DNA of 64,000 nucleotides from Tabrizicola fusiformis (lineage in GTDB: Bacteria > Pseudomonadota > Alphaproteobacteria > Rhodobacterales > Rhodobacteraceae): assembly GCF_013328815.1 (NCBI RefSeq), contig NZ_JABUHN010000002.1, positions 412,615-476,614 on the forward strand. The letters run 5' to 3'. Both the position numbers and the translations under genes were made by a program. The notes beneath the pieces were generated by a model that worked only from the letters and a program-made list of their open reading frames with translations, was not told the origin of the DNA and searched no databases. Each line of letters opens with the position of its first letter. The first letter of the stretch is position 1. Positions 28,230 through 37,118 of this stretch are shown here, piece by piece.

Positions 28230-28997
28230 TCACTTCCCCGGCTTGGGCAGGGCCACCACATTGGCGTCGCGGATGTCCTCGTGGTCGAAATCATAGCCGA
28301 GGCCGGGCAGGATTTCCTTCAGATCGGCCTCAAGCCGGCGCAATTGCACCTGCGCCTGCCGTTCGTCCGCCTCGATATCGGTCAGCCAGCGGCGCAGCTC
28401 GTCGCAGGTGCGCCGGGCGATGGTCAGCCGCTCGGTCAGGGCCTGCACCTCTTGCTGGCGCTGTTCCAGAAAGGTGCGGGCGCGCGCCACCCGCTCATCC
28501 GAATAGGTGCGGGCAAGCTCGCGGGTCTCATGGCTCATCTGGGCGGCCAATTGCAGCAGTTCCGGCTCCAGATGGGCAAGGTCGGGGTGCTTGCGCAGAT
28601 GTTCCAGCCGCGCCCGCATCGCATCGAATTCGGACGAAAGGGCGAAAACCCCGGCGCGGTCGGCGGCATGGGCGTGGCGATAGGCGCGGGCCACATCCTC
28701 CATCCCCATCGCAAAGGAACGGTGGCTGCGTTCCAGCCGGGCCATCCGCAGATTGGCGGGCAGAAAGAACAGGAGCATCAGCATCAGCGCCGTCAGCCCC
28801 AGTTGCAGCCACATCCCCGCCTGCGGCACAGCCTGCCCGCCGAAGAACAGCGCCACCTGCGGCCATGGCAACCAGCCGAAAGCCGCCGCGACCGAAGCCA
28901 GAACCAGCCCCGCCGCCACCAGCCCGATCAGCCCCTGTGCCACGGATTGCACCGCGCCCCGCGCCGAACCCAGCGCCGCGCCCAGACGACCTGTCAT
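28230..28997 (-). CDS. Membrane-anchored coiled-coil protein (sometimes annotated DNA repair protein)
   Basis: A 255-residue protein with two hydrophobic segments, at about residues 22-41 and 62-80. A long charged helical region from about residue 85 to 235 follows (MARLERSHRSFAMGMEDVAR, then ARARTFLEQRQQEVQALTER). The form is that of a small membrane anchor carrying a cytoplasmic coiled coil. I recall similar Rhodobacterales proteins annotated as DNA repair proteins, but no repair motif is visible. The ATG at 28997 was preferred over a frame start at 29057, since it removes a non-homologous leader. Confidence 0.65.
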   Translation of the reverse strand: MTGRLGAALGSARGAVQSVAQGLIGLVAAGLVLASVAAAFGWLPWPQVALFFGGQAVPQAGMWLQLGLTALMLMLLFFLPANLRMARLERSHRSFAMGMEDVARAYRHAHAADRAGVFALSSEFDAMRARLEHLRKHPDLAHLEPELLQLAAQMSHETRELARTYSDERVARARTFLEQRQQEVQALTERLTIARRTCDELRRWLTDIEADERQAQVQLRRLEADLKEILPGLGYDFDHEDIRDANVVALPKPGK

Positions 28998-29161
28998 CAC
29001 CCACCCCAAAACAACCCCGGGGTCAAGATTCCGCAAGTTGGTGAAAATGCAAAGCATTTCCGTGGTTCGGTGCCGGAATCAGGTGCAGAATCGGGGGGAT
29101 AACCGGCACTGTCCCCTATAGCGAAACAGTGCAGCAACCTTTGGTTGCGTCGCGCGGCGAC

Positions 29162-29908
29162 TCACCTGACGGCGGCGATCGGCCCCTCGGCCCGGCCATG
29201 GATGAATTGCTGCACATAGGGGTCGGGCGTGGCATCCATTTCGGCCACCGGGCCGGTCCACTGGATCACGCCTTCATGCAGCATCGCCACCCGGTCGGCG
29301 ATGGCGCGGACCGAGGACATGTCATGGGTGATGGTCATGGCCGTCACCCCCATTTCCACCACAATCTCGCGGATCAGATCGTTGATGACCCCGGCCATGA
29401 TCGGGTCCAGCCCGGTGGTCGGCTCGTCAAAAAAGATGATCTCGGGTGCTGCGGCAATGGCGCGGGCCAGACCCACGCGCTTTTGCATGCCCCCCGACAG
29501 CTCGGCGGGGAAAAGATCGGCGGTTTCGGGCTTCAGACCCACCCGGCGCAGCTTTTCAATGGCAATCTCGCGCGCCTCGGCCTTGGGCCGCTTCAGCGGG
29601 CCGCGCAGCAGGCGGAAGGCGACATTCTCCCAGACCTTGAGCGAATCGAAGAGGGCCCCGCCCTGAAACAGCATCCCGAACCGGGCGAGGAAAGCATCCC
29701 GCTCGGCCCGCAGGGCATCCTCGCCCTCCACCGTGATGCTGCCGGCATCGGGCCGCACCAGCCCCAGAATGCATTTCAGCAGCACCGATTTCCCGGTGCC
29801 CGAGCCGCCGATCACCACCATCGACTGCCCCTTGGGCAAGGCCAGATCGACGCCGCGCAACACACGGTTCGGGCCGAAGGATTTATGAACGCCCAAAAGT
29901 TTAATCAT
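29162..29908 (-). CDS. mlaF: Mla-type lipid transport ABC ATP-binding protein
   Basis: ATPase of the phospholipid-trafficking ABC system that maintains outer-membrane asymmetry. The protein has 248 residues. Walker A is VVIGGSGTGKSVLLK, the signature is AELSGGMQKRVGLARA and Walker B is EIIFFDEPTTGLDP, followed by the switch region TITHDM. FGMLFQGGALFDSLKVWENV is typical of MlaF. Its ATG overlaps the stop of the unknown gene at 29905-30570. mlaE, normally directly upstream, is displaced by that gene. mlaD (the MCE subunit) is not in the window. Confidence 0.93.
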   Translation of the reverse strand: MIKLLGVHKSFGPNRVLRGVDLALPKGQSMVVIGGSGTGKSVLLKCILGLVRPDAGSITVEGEDALRAERDAFLARFGMLFQGGALFDSLKVWENVAFRLLRGPLKRPKAEAREIAIEKLRRVGLKPETADLFPAELSGGMQKRVGLARAIAAAPEIIFFDEPTTGLDPIMAGVINDLIREIVVEMGVTAMTITHDMSSVRAIADRVAMLHEGVIQWTGPVAEMDATPDPYVQQFIHGRAEGPIAAVR

Positions 29909-30570
29909 GCGCTGCCGCCTTGGCTGTCGTCGGGCGGAGGGAGGCGCTTTACTTCGTCGGGGCGAGGGAGCTGATCATAATCTTCCGATTTCTCACGGGC
30001 GATTCCCATGATTTCCGTCATGCGGTCGACAAGTGGTTTGACGTCCTTGCCGAACTTGCCAAGCGTCTCACCGAAATCGCTCATTCCGCCGAGAATTACA
30101 TCAAGACGGCCTTTAGGCAGGTGAATTTCGCGTTCAATGGATGCAACCCGGTTCAAAAGGCGTCGCTTGTGCGGAACATCAAACAATTTGCTACTCGAGA
30201 TCGCGGCTCGAATCTCTGCGCAAAGACGGAAGACTAAAGCAGTCTCGGAAGGTGCGAGCGAGAAGGTCGGATCAAGTTCATCTTCTATCGTTGCACTCGA
30301 CGCAGAGCTAGTTCTCAGCGAATCCGGGATTGCTTCATAGGCATCAAGAATTGCGTGAAGGGACGAGAACCTCACGTTATGATATCTCTTATATGTTAGA
30401 TCCTCTTCGTCAAAAAGGACGTCCATAAATTGCTTCGGAAACACACTCTTACCGTAGCCTGCCAGAGTCCTGACGACCTCGACATCCGCCTTAGTGCCTG
30501 AACCCGAGGCCGGCATTTTCTCGCGAACAAGGTTGTAAAGGGCCTTTTCATCATCTGTCATTCGGCTCAT
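29905..30570 (-). CDS. Low-GC gene of unknown function inserted between mlaE and mlaF
   Basis: A 221-residue predicted cytoplasmic protein of unknown family, mostly helical and charged. Residues ~95-115 are Ser/Ala-rich. The C-terminal third contains HKRRLLNRVASIEREIHLPK, then GRLDVILGGMSDFGETLGKF and KDVKPLVDRMTEIMGIAR. It ends in a Pro-rich tail (QLPRPDEVKRLPPPDDSQ). No catalytic motif, membrane span or signal peptide is seen. Base composition is visibly lower in GC than both neighbours. Codons such as AGA, AGG and CTA, rare around it, are frequent, which suggests transfer. The start overlaps the mlaE stop (ATGA) and the stop overlaps the mlaF start (ATGA), so it is built into the operon's translation. 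Confidence 0.75.
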   Translation of the reverse strand: MSRMTDDEKALYNLVREKMPASGSGTKADVEVVRTLAGYGKSVFPKQFMDVLFDEEDLTYKRYHNVRFSSLHAILDAYEAIPDSLRTSSASSATIEDELDPTFSLAPSETALVFRLCAEIRAAISSSKLFDVPHKRRLLNRVASIEREIHLPKGRLDVILGGMSDFGETLGKFGKDVKPLVDRMTEIMGIAREKSEDYDQLPRPDEVKRLPPPDDSQGGSA

Positions 30571-31352
30571 CCTGCACTGAAGAACACCTCCGTCAGCACA
30601 TAGTTGGCGGCCAGGATCATCACCGACGCGGCCACCACGGCGGCCTTGGTGGCCGCCCCCACACCCTGCGCCCCGCGTCCCGAGGTCATGCCCATATAGC
30701 AGCCCATCAGCGCCACGATGAAGCCGAACACCGCGCCCTTGACCAGACCGGAACCGACATCCCAGAATTCCAGAAAATCCAGCGTGTTCTTCAGGTAAGT
30801 GGCCGAGTTGAAATCCAGCCGCGACACCGCCACCAGCCAGCCGCCGGCAATGCCGATGCTGTCGCCCACCGCCACCAGAACCGGCACCGCCAGCGTGGCG
30901 GCCAGCACGCGCGGCACCACAAGGTATTTCATCGGATTGGTCGAAAGCGTGGTCAGCGCGTCAATCTGCTCGGTCACCTTCATGGTGCCGATCTCGGCCG
31001 CGATGGAAGAGGCGACGCGCGCCGCCACCATCAGCCCGCCCAGCACCGGCCCCAACTCGCGCGTCATGCCGATGGCGACGATCGAGGGCACCACCGCCTC
31101 GGCGTTGAACCGCGCGCCCCCGGCATAGATCTGCAAGGCCAGCGCGCCGCCGGTAAAGATCGCGGTCAGCCCGACGACGGGCAGCGACAGCCAGCCGATC
31201 TGCACCAATGCATGAAGGAACTCGCGGCCATAGAAGGGCGGGCGCAGCAGATGGGCCAGCGCCTGCCCGGCATAAAGCGAGACCCGCCCCAGCGCCGCCA
31301 GCGCCGCCAGAACCGGCCGCCCCAGCGCCGCAAGGGCGCCCGCAACGCTCAT
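30567..31352 (-). CDS. mlaE: Mla-type lipid transport ABC permease
   Basis: Inner-membrane permease working with MlaF and an MCE protein. The protein has 261 residues and five or six hydrophobic segments. [20 protein letters not shown] and [19 protein letters not shown] are the MlaE coupling motifs, and [20 protein letters not shown] is the C-terminal signature. The start overlaps the alr stop (ATGA). The stop overlaps the following unknown gene rather than mlaF as usual. Confidence 0.94.
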   Translation of the reverse strand: MSVAGALAALGRPVLAALAALGRVSLYAGQALAHLLRPPFYGREFLHALVQIGWLSLPVVGLTAIFTGGALALQIYAGGARFNAEAVVPSIVAIGMTRELGPVLGGLMVAARVASSIAAEIGTMKVTEQIDALTTLSTNPMKYLVVPRVLAATLAVPVLVAVGDSIGIAGGWLVAVSRLDFNSATYLKNTLDFLEFWDVGSGLVKGAVFGFIVALMGCYMGMTSGRGAQGVGAATKAAVVAASVMILAANYVLTEVFFSAG

Positions 31353-32398
31353 GCGCCGCCTTCAAGGTAACGGCGGCCATAGCGGGCACCTAGGCCGGTC
31401 AACATCTCATAGCCAATGGTGCCGGCAGCATCCGCCAGATCGTCCGGCCCCTGATGCGGACCCAGAATGTCCAGATGGCGCGGCACCTCGGCCAGATGGC
31501 TGATATCCACCGTGATCAGATCCATCGACACCCGCCCGATCAGCGGGCAGGGCGTGTCGCCATCCCAGAGGACCGCATTGTTCGACAACCCGCGCAACAG
31601 ACCATCGGCATAGCCACCCTGCACCGTGGCGACCAGCGAGGGCGCTTCCGCCTCCCAGCCGCAGGAATAGCCGACAAACTCACCGGGGCCGACCTCGCGG
31701 GTCTGGATCACCGGCAAGGACAGGCTGACCACGCGCAGCGCCCCCTCATAGGGCCGCCCGCCATAAAGCCCGATCCCGGGCCGGGTCAGGTCGAAATGAT
31801 AGCGCGGCCCCAGCAGGATACCGCCCGTCGCCGCCAGCGACCGCGGCACGCCGGTGCCATCGGTCATGGCATGAAAGGCCGCAAGCTGCGCCTCGTTCAT
31901 CGGATGGTCCGGCTCGTCGGCGCAGGCCAGATGCGACATCAGCAATTCAGGGCCAGCGTCCAGCACGAAAGGCGCCGCCGCCTCCCATTCCGCCTCTTCC
32001 ATGCCCAGCCGGTTCATGCCGGTGTCCAACTGCACGCCAAAGGCATGGCCGGGCAGCGATTCCAGATGGCGCGTGACCTGTTCAAGGCTGTTGAGCATCG
32101 GTGTCAGGTCCAGATCGCCGATCATCTCGGTATCGCCCGCCATATGGCCGGACAGGATGCAGATTTGCGGCCCCGGTCCCAAAGCCTGCCGCACCGCCGC
32201 GCCCTCTTCCGAGGCGGCAACGAAAAATCGCCGCGCCCCGGCCCGCGCCAGCGCCCGCGCCACGCGACCCGCGCCCAAGCCATAGGCATCCGCCTTCACC
32301 ACCCCCGCCGTCTGCACGCCGGAGGCCGAAGCCTTGTCGAGCGCGCGCCAGTTGGCCGCGATCGCGTCGAGATCAATTGTCAGGGTTCCAGTAGCCAT
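31349..32398 (-). CDS. alr: Alanine racemase
   Basis: PLP enzyme that interconverts L- and D-alanine for peptidoglycan. The protein has 349 residues, slightly short for the family. The PLP lysine is in [12 protein letters not shown] near residue 34. [14 protein letters not shown] and [18 protein letters not shown] follow, and the second catalytic Tyr region is [23 protein letters not shown] lies late in the chain, as in Alr. It lies downstream of dnaB, a common order in this family, and is translationally coupled to mlaE. Confidence 0.94.
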   Translation of the reverse strand: MATGTLTIDLDAIAANWRALDKASASGVQTAGVVKADAYGLGAGRVARALARAGARRFFVAASEEGAAVRQALGPGPQICILSGHMAGDTEMIGDLDLTPMLNSLEQVTRHLESLPGHAFGVQLDTGMNRLGMEEAEWEAAAPFVLDAGPELLMSHLACADEPDHPMNEAQLAAFHAMTDGTGVPRSLAATGGILLGPRYHFDLTRPGIGLYGGRPYEGALRVVSLSLPVIQTREVGPGEFVGYSCGWEAEAPSLVATVQGGYADGLLRGLSNNAVLWDGDTPCPLIGRVSMDLITVDISHLAEVPRHLDILGPHQGPDDLADAAGTIGYEMLTGLGARYGRRYLEGGA

Positions 32399-32533
32399 GC
32401 CCGGGTTTTGACAGCCCCGTGCGCGGGGTCAAGGGGAAATCCTCAGAGCGGGGCGGGCTTGGGGGGCATCGAGCCCCCCAAGCCCGCGCTGCCGCGGAAA
32501 ACCGCCGGGCCGTGGTGCGGGCGGTCGCTCCGC

Positions 32534-32616
32534 GGGGAGTATTTGGCAAGGTGCAAATGCCATGAGGTGGCCTCTTTGCGCCCGGTCCTGATTTGCACCT
32601 TTTGAAATACTCCGGG
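32534..32616. repeat. Inverted repeat GGGGAGTATTTGGCAAGGTGC between dnaB and alr
   Basis: The left arm at 32534-32559 (GGGGAGTATTTGGC, then AAGGTGCAAATG) pairs imperfectly with the right arm at 32591-32616 (ATTTGCACCTTTT, then GAAATACTCC). A single arm recurs at 38435-38462. The GTATTT/GCCAAGAT wording is related to the 35115-35199 element. The repeat lies in the 258-base gap downstream of dnaB. Confidence 0.75.
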
Positions 32617-32656
32617 GTCCGGGGCGGCGCCCCGGGGTTGGGCGTCAGCGCGCCGC

Positions 32657-34189
32657 TCAGACGCCCACGTCGCCGCCGCCGCCCTGCCAGGGTTTGGCGA
32701 GGTTGCCGAAGCGGGTGAAGCGGCCTTCGAAGCTGAGTTCGACCGAGCCGATCGGGCCGTGGCGCTGTTTACCGATGATGACTTCGGCCTTGCCATGGAC
32801 CTGTTCCATGGTGGCTTGCCAGGCCGCCATCTTTTCCAGCTCGTGATCGCCTGGCTTTTCGCGCTCCTTGTAGTATTCATCGCGGTAGACGAACATCACC
32901 ACATCGGCGTCCTGTTCGATGGAGCCGGATTCCCGCAGGTCGCTGAGTTGCGGGCGCTTGTCTTCGCGGCTTTCGACCTGACGGGAGAGCTGCGACAGGG
33001 CGATGACCGGGATGTTCAGCTCCTTGGCGATGGCCTTCAGCCCTTGGGTGATTTCCGAAACCTCTTGCACCCGGTTCTGTTCGCTGCCCTTGGACGAGCC
33101 TTTCAGCAGTTGCAGATAGTCGATCACCAGAAGGTCAAGCCCCTGCGTCCGTTTCAGCCGCCGCGCCCGGGCGGCGACCTGGCTGATCGGCAGGGCGGGG
33201 GTGTCGTCGATATAGAGCGGGCAGTTTTCCAGCGCCTTGGCGGCTTCGACAAAGCGGCGGAACTCGCCCTCGGTCATGTCGCCGCGGCGGATTTGTTCGG
33301 ACGGCACTTCCGAGGCTTCCGACAGGATCCGGGCGGCCAGTTGTTCGGCGCTCATTTCAAGGCTGAAGAAGCCGACCGCGCCGCCTTCGACCGCGCCTTC
33401 GCTGCCATCGGGTTTGCGGCCGCGGCGATAGGCTTTGGCGACGTTGAAGGCAATGTTGGTGGCCAGCGAGGTCTTGCCCATCGAGGGGCGCCCGGCCAGG
33501 ATCAGCAGGTCGCTTTCATGCAGGCCGCCCAGCTTCTTGTCGAGATCGACAAGCCCGGTCGAAATCCCGGCAAGGCCGCCGCCGCGCTGATAGGCGGCAT
33601 TCGCCACATTCACAGCATCGGTTACTGCCTTGAGAAAGCTTTGGAAACCGCGTTCGGCGACACCCTGTTCGCCCAGCTTGTAAAGCTTCTGCTCGGCTTC
33701 GGTGATCTGTTCCTTCGGTTCGTTGGCCACATCCACCTTGGCGGCCTTGGCGGCGATGTCGCGGCCAAGCGCGATCAGTTCCCGCCGCACCGCCAGATCA
33801 TAGATCATCTGGGCATAATCGCGCGCCGCAAAGGCGGAAATCGCCGCCCCTGCCAGCCGCACCAGATAGGCCGGGCCGCCGAGTTCGCGCAGCCCCTCAT
33901 CCTCTTCGAAGAAGGGTTTCAGCGTGACAGGGCTGGCCAGCGCATTCTTGAGGATGCGCGCGGCGGCCTTCTGAAAGATGCGCTGATGCACCGGGTCAAA
34001 GAAATGCTCGGCCTTCACCAGCGAGGAGATGCGGTCATAGACATCGTTATTGGTCAGGATTGCGCCCAGAAGCTGCTGCTCGGCCTCGATATTATGGGGC
34101 AGAACCTCGGCTTCGGCGGCGGGCGCCGCAGCAGCGGTCGTGGCGGGGGCCAGAGGCAGGGCAGGGCGCAGCGTGGCAATCTCGGTCAT
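32657..34189 (-). CDS. dnaB: Replicative DNA helicase DnaB
   Basis: Hexameric 5'-3' helicase of the replisome. The protein has 510 residues. The N-terminal primase-interacting domain starts at VLPHNIEAEQQLLGAILTNN, and the RecA-like domain has Walker A LAGRPSMGKTSLATN and Walker B DLLVIDYLQLL. QLSRQVESREDKRPQLSDLR and EQDADVVMFVYRDEYY are DnaB motifs H3/H4. The start ATG has GGAGG five bases upstream. A small insertion after SLATNIAFNVAKAYRRGRKP is typical of alphaproteobacterial DnaB. There is no intein. Confidence 0.97.
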   Translation of the reverse strand: MTEIATLRPALPLAPATTAAAAPAAEAEVLPHNIEAEQQLLGAILTNNDVYDRISSLVKAEHFFDPVHQRIFQKAAARILKNALASPVTLKPFFEEDEGLRELGGPAYLVRLAGAAISAFAARDYAQMIYDLAVRRELIALGRDIAAKAAKVDVANEPKEQITEAEQKLYKLGEQGVAERGFQSFLKAVTDAVNVANAAYQRGGGLAGISTGLVDLDKKLGGLHESDLLILAGRPSMGKTSLATNIAFNVAKAYRRGRKPDGSEGAVEGGAVGFFSLEMSAEQLAARILSEASEVPSEQIRRGDMTEGEFRRFVEAAKALENCPLYIDDTPALPISQVAARARRLKRTQGLDLLVIDYLQLLKGSSKGSEQNRVQEVSEITQGLKAIAKELNIPVIALSQLSRQVESREDKRPQLSDLRESGSIEQDADVVMFVYRDEYYKEREKPGDHELEKMAAWQATMEQVHGKAEVIIGKQRHGPIGSVELSFEGRFTRFGNLAKPWQGGGGDVGV

Positions 34190-34255
34190 CTGATCCTCCG
34201 TCGGAAGCCGTGGGATTAGCCTCTGGTCAGGGCGCCGTGCAATGGCGAACAAAGC

Positions 34256-34386
34256 TGTGGACAAGGCCGGGAGGCGGGATCGTCCCCTGCACCTTGGCGG
34301 CTTCAGCCTACCACATCTTGCGGGCGGCGGGCTGGATATATCCAGCGCAGCGATTCGGACGGCGGGTTATCCCCAAACCGTCCACA
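34256..34386. promoter_or_regulatory. dnaB upstream region with DnaA-box-like sites and a palindrome
   Basis: The gap before dnaB contains TGTGGACAA (34256-34264), TTATCCCCA (34367-34375) and CCGTCCACA (34378-34386). The first two are one mismatch from the DnaA box TTATCCACA in one orientation or the other. Between them is the perfect palindrome GCTGGATATATCCAGC (34331-34346). Binding by DnaA or another regulator is inference. Confidence 0.35.
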
Positions 34387-34413
34387 GCCGCTTCCCCGGT
34401 TATTTTGCGCCGG

Positions 34414-35091
34414 TCATTTGGCGCGGGCCGCCTGCCAGGCGCGGGGATCGGTCAGGAACTTCTCCACCTCGTTCAGGGTGGCCGCGTCAAAGGCGCCGGA
34501 CTGGCGGGCCTCGGCCAGAACGTCCCACCAGGTGCAAAGATGCAGAAGCTGCACGCCATGCGCCGCCAGCCGCTCGGTCGTTTCGGGGAAGATCCCGTAG
34601 TAGAAGATCACCGCCGTATGGCCGCAGGTGGCGCCGGTTTCGCGGATCGCATCGACGAAAGACAGTTTCGAGCCGCCATCGGTCGTCAGATCCTCGACCA
34701 GCAGCACGCGCTGGCCTTCGGTCATCGCGCCTTCGATGCGGGCATTGCGGCCATAACCCTTGGGCTTCTTGCGCACATAGGTCATCGGCAGGGCCAGACG
34801 TTCGGCCACAAGGGCGGCAAAGGGGATGCCCGCCGTCTCGCCGCCGGCGATATTGTCAAAGGCTTCCATCCCGGCGTCGCGCATCACGGTGACGGCCAGA
34901 AAATCCATCAATGTCGAGCGGATGCGCGGGTAAGAGATCAGCTTGCGGCAGTCGATATAGGTCGGGCTGGGCAGCCCCGAAGCCAGCGTGAACGGCGTTT
35001 CGGCGTTGAAATGCACCGCCTTGATTTCCAGCAGGGCGCGGGCGGTCAGGCGGGCGATTTCCTCACGCGGGGGGAAGGTCGAGGGGATCAT
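34414..35091 (-). CDS. pyrE: Orotate phosphoribosyltransferase
   Basis: Joins orotate to PRPP to give OMP in UMP synthesis. The protein has 225 residues. It shows the PRPP-binding motif [20 protein letters not shown] at about residues 120-140, [20 protein letters not shown] near the N-terminus, and [19 protein letters not shown]. The ATG at 35091 was chosen for homology; an upstream extension reads into the repeat at 35115. pyrC lies just upstream on the same strand, so the two de novo pyrimidine enzymes probably share a transcript. Confidence 0.96.
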   Translation of the reverse strand: MIPSTFPPREEIARLTARALLEIKAVHFNAETPFTLASGLPSPTYIDCRKLISYPRIRSTLMDFLAVTVMRDAGMEAFDNIAGGETAGIPFAALVAERLALPMTYVRKKPKGYGRNARIEGAMTEGQRVLLVEDLTTDGGSKLSFVDAIRETGATCGHTAVIFYYGIFPETTERLAAHGVQLLHLCTWWDVLAEARQSGAFDAATLNEVEKFLTDPRAWQAARAK

Positions 35092-35114
35092 GGCAACTCT
35101 CTTTCGCTTGGCGG

Positions 35115-35199
35115 TTTCATCTTGGCCCAAATATCCCCGCCGGAGGCTTCTGCGGCGGATGCCGGACGCTCCGCGGGGGATATTTTTGCCAAGATGAAA
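35115..35199. repeat. TTTCATCTTGG/ATATTT inverted repeat between pyrC and pyrE
   Basis: TTTCATCTTGGCCC followed by AAATATCCCC (from 35115) faces GGGGGATATTTTTGCC followed by AAGATGAAA (ending 35199). A GC-rich hairpin-forming centre (CCGCCGGAGG...GCTCCGCGG) lies between. The element abuts the pyrC stop codon at 35200. It is the fullest copy of this family in the window. Confidence 0.85.
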
Positions 35200-36243
35200 T
35201 CAGCTTTCCACATGCCAATGCACCGGGAAGCCGGGGTTGAAGACGGTGACGGGCCCCGCCTCGGTGAAGATCTTTTCGGGAAAGCTTTGCGGCTGTTCAT
35301 GCTTGACCAGCCGCAGACGGGTTTCATTCGCGGGCAGCCGGTAGAAGGCCGGGCCGTTGAGGCTGGCAAAGGCTTCCAGCCGGTCAAGCGCGCCTTCTTC
35401 CTCGAACACATGTGCCAGAAGGGGCAGGGTGTTGGTGGCGGTAAAGCAACCGGCGCAGCCGCAGGCATGTTCCTTGAGCGCATCGACATGCGGCGCGGAA
35501 TCGGTGCCAAGGAAATAGGCCGGGTGGCCCGAGGTGGCGGCGCGGCGCAGCGCAAGGCGGTGCTTTTCCCGCTTGGCCACCGGCAGGCAGTAGTAATGCG
35601 GCTTGATCCCGCCGACGAGGATATGGTTGCGGTTGATGATCAGGTGATGGGTGGTGATCGTCGCGGCCAGATTGGCGCCACCGGCGGCGGCATAGGCAAC
35701 GCCCTCTTCGGTGGTGATATGTTCCATCACCACGCGCAAGTCCGGCAGGCGGCGGCGGAGCGGGTCCAGCACGGTGTCGATGAAGACCGCCTCGCGGTCG
35801 AAGATATCAACCTCGGGGGTGACCACCTCGCCATGGGTGCAGAGCGGCAGGCCGATTTCGGCCATTTTCTCCAGAACGGGCATCACGCGGTCCAGATCGC
35901 GCACGCCGCCGTGGCTGTTGGTGGTGGCGCCCGCCGGGTAAAGCTTGACCGCCTTGACCAGACCGCTGGCAGCGGCGGCGGCGACATCGGCGGGGTCGGT
36001 CCCCTCGGTCAGGTAAAGCGTCATCAGCGGCTCGAACCGGGCGCCTTCGGGCAGGGCGGCCAGGATGCGGTCGCGGTAGGCGGCGGCTTGCGCGCCGGTG
36101 ACGACCGGCGGCACCAGATTGGGCATGATGATGGCGCGGGCGAAGTGGCGGGCCGTTTCCGGCAACACCCCTTGCAGCATCGCGCCGTCGCGCAGGTGCA
36201 GGTGCCAGTCATCGGGGCGGCGGAGGGTGATTTGCTGGGTCAT
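35200..36243 (-). CDS. pyrC: Dihydroorotase
   Basis: Zinc enzyme that closes carbamoyl-aspartate to dihydroorotate. The protein has 347 residues, type II (E. coli-like). [16 protein letters not shown] carries the HxH metal ligands. [20 protein letters not shown] carries the carboxylated Lys region, and [10 protein letters not shown] and [11 protein letters not shown] follow with the remaining histidines. FLGTDSAPH contains the catalytic Asp. It precedes pyrE with the repeat at 35115-35199 between them. Confidence 0.97.
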   Translation of the reverse strand: MTQQITLRRPDDWHLHLRDGAMLQGVLPETARHFARAIIMPNLVPPVVTGAQAAAYRDRILAALPEGARFEPLMTLYLTEGTDPADVAAAAASGLVKAVKLYPAGATTNSHGGVRDLDRVMPVLEKMAEIGLPLCTHGEVVTPEVDIFDREAVFIDTVLDPLRRRLPDLRVVMEHITTEEGVAYAAAGGANLAATITTHHLIINRNHILVGGIKPHYYCLPVAKREKHRLALRRAATSGHPAYFLGTDSAPHVDALKEHACGCAGCFTATNTLPLLAHVFEEEGALDRLEAFASLNGPAFYRLPANETRLRLVKHEQPQSFPEKIFTEAGPVTVFNPGFPVHWHVES

Positions 36244-36424
36244 GCCCAGCCCCTAGCGCAGCTTTGCCCGCTTTTCCAGATGGCAGGCGGGGGATGGCGC
36301 GGAATCCTCGCGGGGACGCAAAGTTTGTTTGCTGCAATGGTCGCACTGGCGCCCGCCGCGACGACCTGCGTAAGCTTGGCCCTGAACAGGCACCGGACAG
36401 GCCCGGAACAGGACGGAGAAATTG

Positions 36425-36721
36425 ATGCGCATTCCCGACATGCAGGACATGTTCCTGCCCGCGATGGAGGCCGGGCTGATGCTGGCCGAGGCGCAGGTGG
36501 TCATCGCCCTGCGGCTGGCGGGGCTGGCCGGACTTTGGCCGGTCGATCAGGATGAAGGCTTGATCATGGTGGCCGAAAAGGTCGAGGCGGGTCATGCCTC
36601 GGCCGCCGCGGCGCTTTGGGCCGGTATGGGCGGCGCCACGGCGGGCGAGGTGGCGCTGGCCGCCATTGCCCCCCTGCGCGACCGCACCCGCGCCAATGCC
36701 CGCCGCCTGATGGGGGAATGA
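36425..36721 (+). CDS. Short phasin-like hypothetical protein
   Basis: A 98-residue helical protein. A Met/Ala/Leu-rich amphipathic stretch (MEAGLMLAEAQVVIALRLAG) is followed by LWPVDQDEGLIMVAEKVEAG and a basic end (PLRDRTRANARRL). There is no signal peptide. The pattern recalls small phasin-like or so-called antifreeze-annotated proteins of Rhodobacterales, but I cannot assign a function. GGAGA lies upstream of the ATG. The stop is three bases from the next gene, so the two are co-transcribed. Confidence 0.6.
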   Translation: MRIPDMQDMFLPAMEAGLMLAEAQVVIALRLAGLAGLWPVDQDEGLIMVAEKVEAGHASAAAALWAGMGGATAGEVALAAIAPLRDRTRANARRLMGE

Positions 36722-36724
36722 GCT

Positions 36725-37111
36725 ATGCGGGCAGCGGTCGTGTTGCTGTTTCTGGCCTTGCCGGCAGGCGCGCAGGAGGTGGATTGCACCAATGCGATGG
36801 CCCAGCAGGAGATGAATTTCTGCGCCGAGCAGGATTATCTCGAAGCGGATGCCGCGCTGAATGACGCCTACAAACAGGCCCGTGCCGCGATGAAGGCGCT
36901 GGACGCCGATCTGCCTGCCGGGGATCAGGGGGCCGAAGCGGCGCTTTTGGCGGCGCAGCGGGCCTGGCTGCCCTATCGGGATGCCGCCTGCGCCAGCGAA
37001 GGCTGGATGATGCATGGCGGCAGCGCCGAACCCTTGGTGGTTTACGGCTGCCTTGCCACGCTGACGCGGCAGCGCACGCAGGATCTGCTTTATCTGGTGG
37101 AAGGGTTCTGA
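36725..37111 (+). CDS. LprI/DUF1311 family periplasmic protein
   Basis: A 128-residue secreted protein. A signal peptide (AAVVLLFLALPAGAQ) is cleaved near residue 17. The mature part DCTNAMAQQEMNFCAEQDYL, then LLAAQRAWLPYRDAACASEG, and YGCLATLTRQRTQDL match the LprI family. Members carry conserved cysteines forming disulfides, and one mycobacterial member inhibits lysozyme. Whether this one does so is unknown. It is coupled to the preceding 98-residue gene. Confidence 0.85.
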   Translation: MRAAVVLLFLALPAGAQEVDCTNAMAQQEMNFCAEQDYLEADAALNDAYKQARAAMKALDADLPAGDQGAEAALLAAQRAWLPYRDAACASEGWMMHGGSAEPLVVYGCLATLTRQRTQDLLYLVEGF

Positions 37112-37118
37112 CGCCTGC

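Noticed and set aside
29920..30237. Plus-strand 105-codon frame inside the low-GC gene
   Set aside because: No homology or start signal. The minus-strand frame has perfect operon overlaps on both sides and is preferred.
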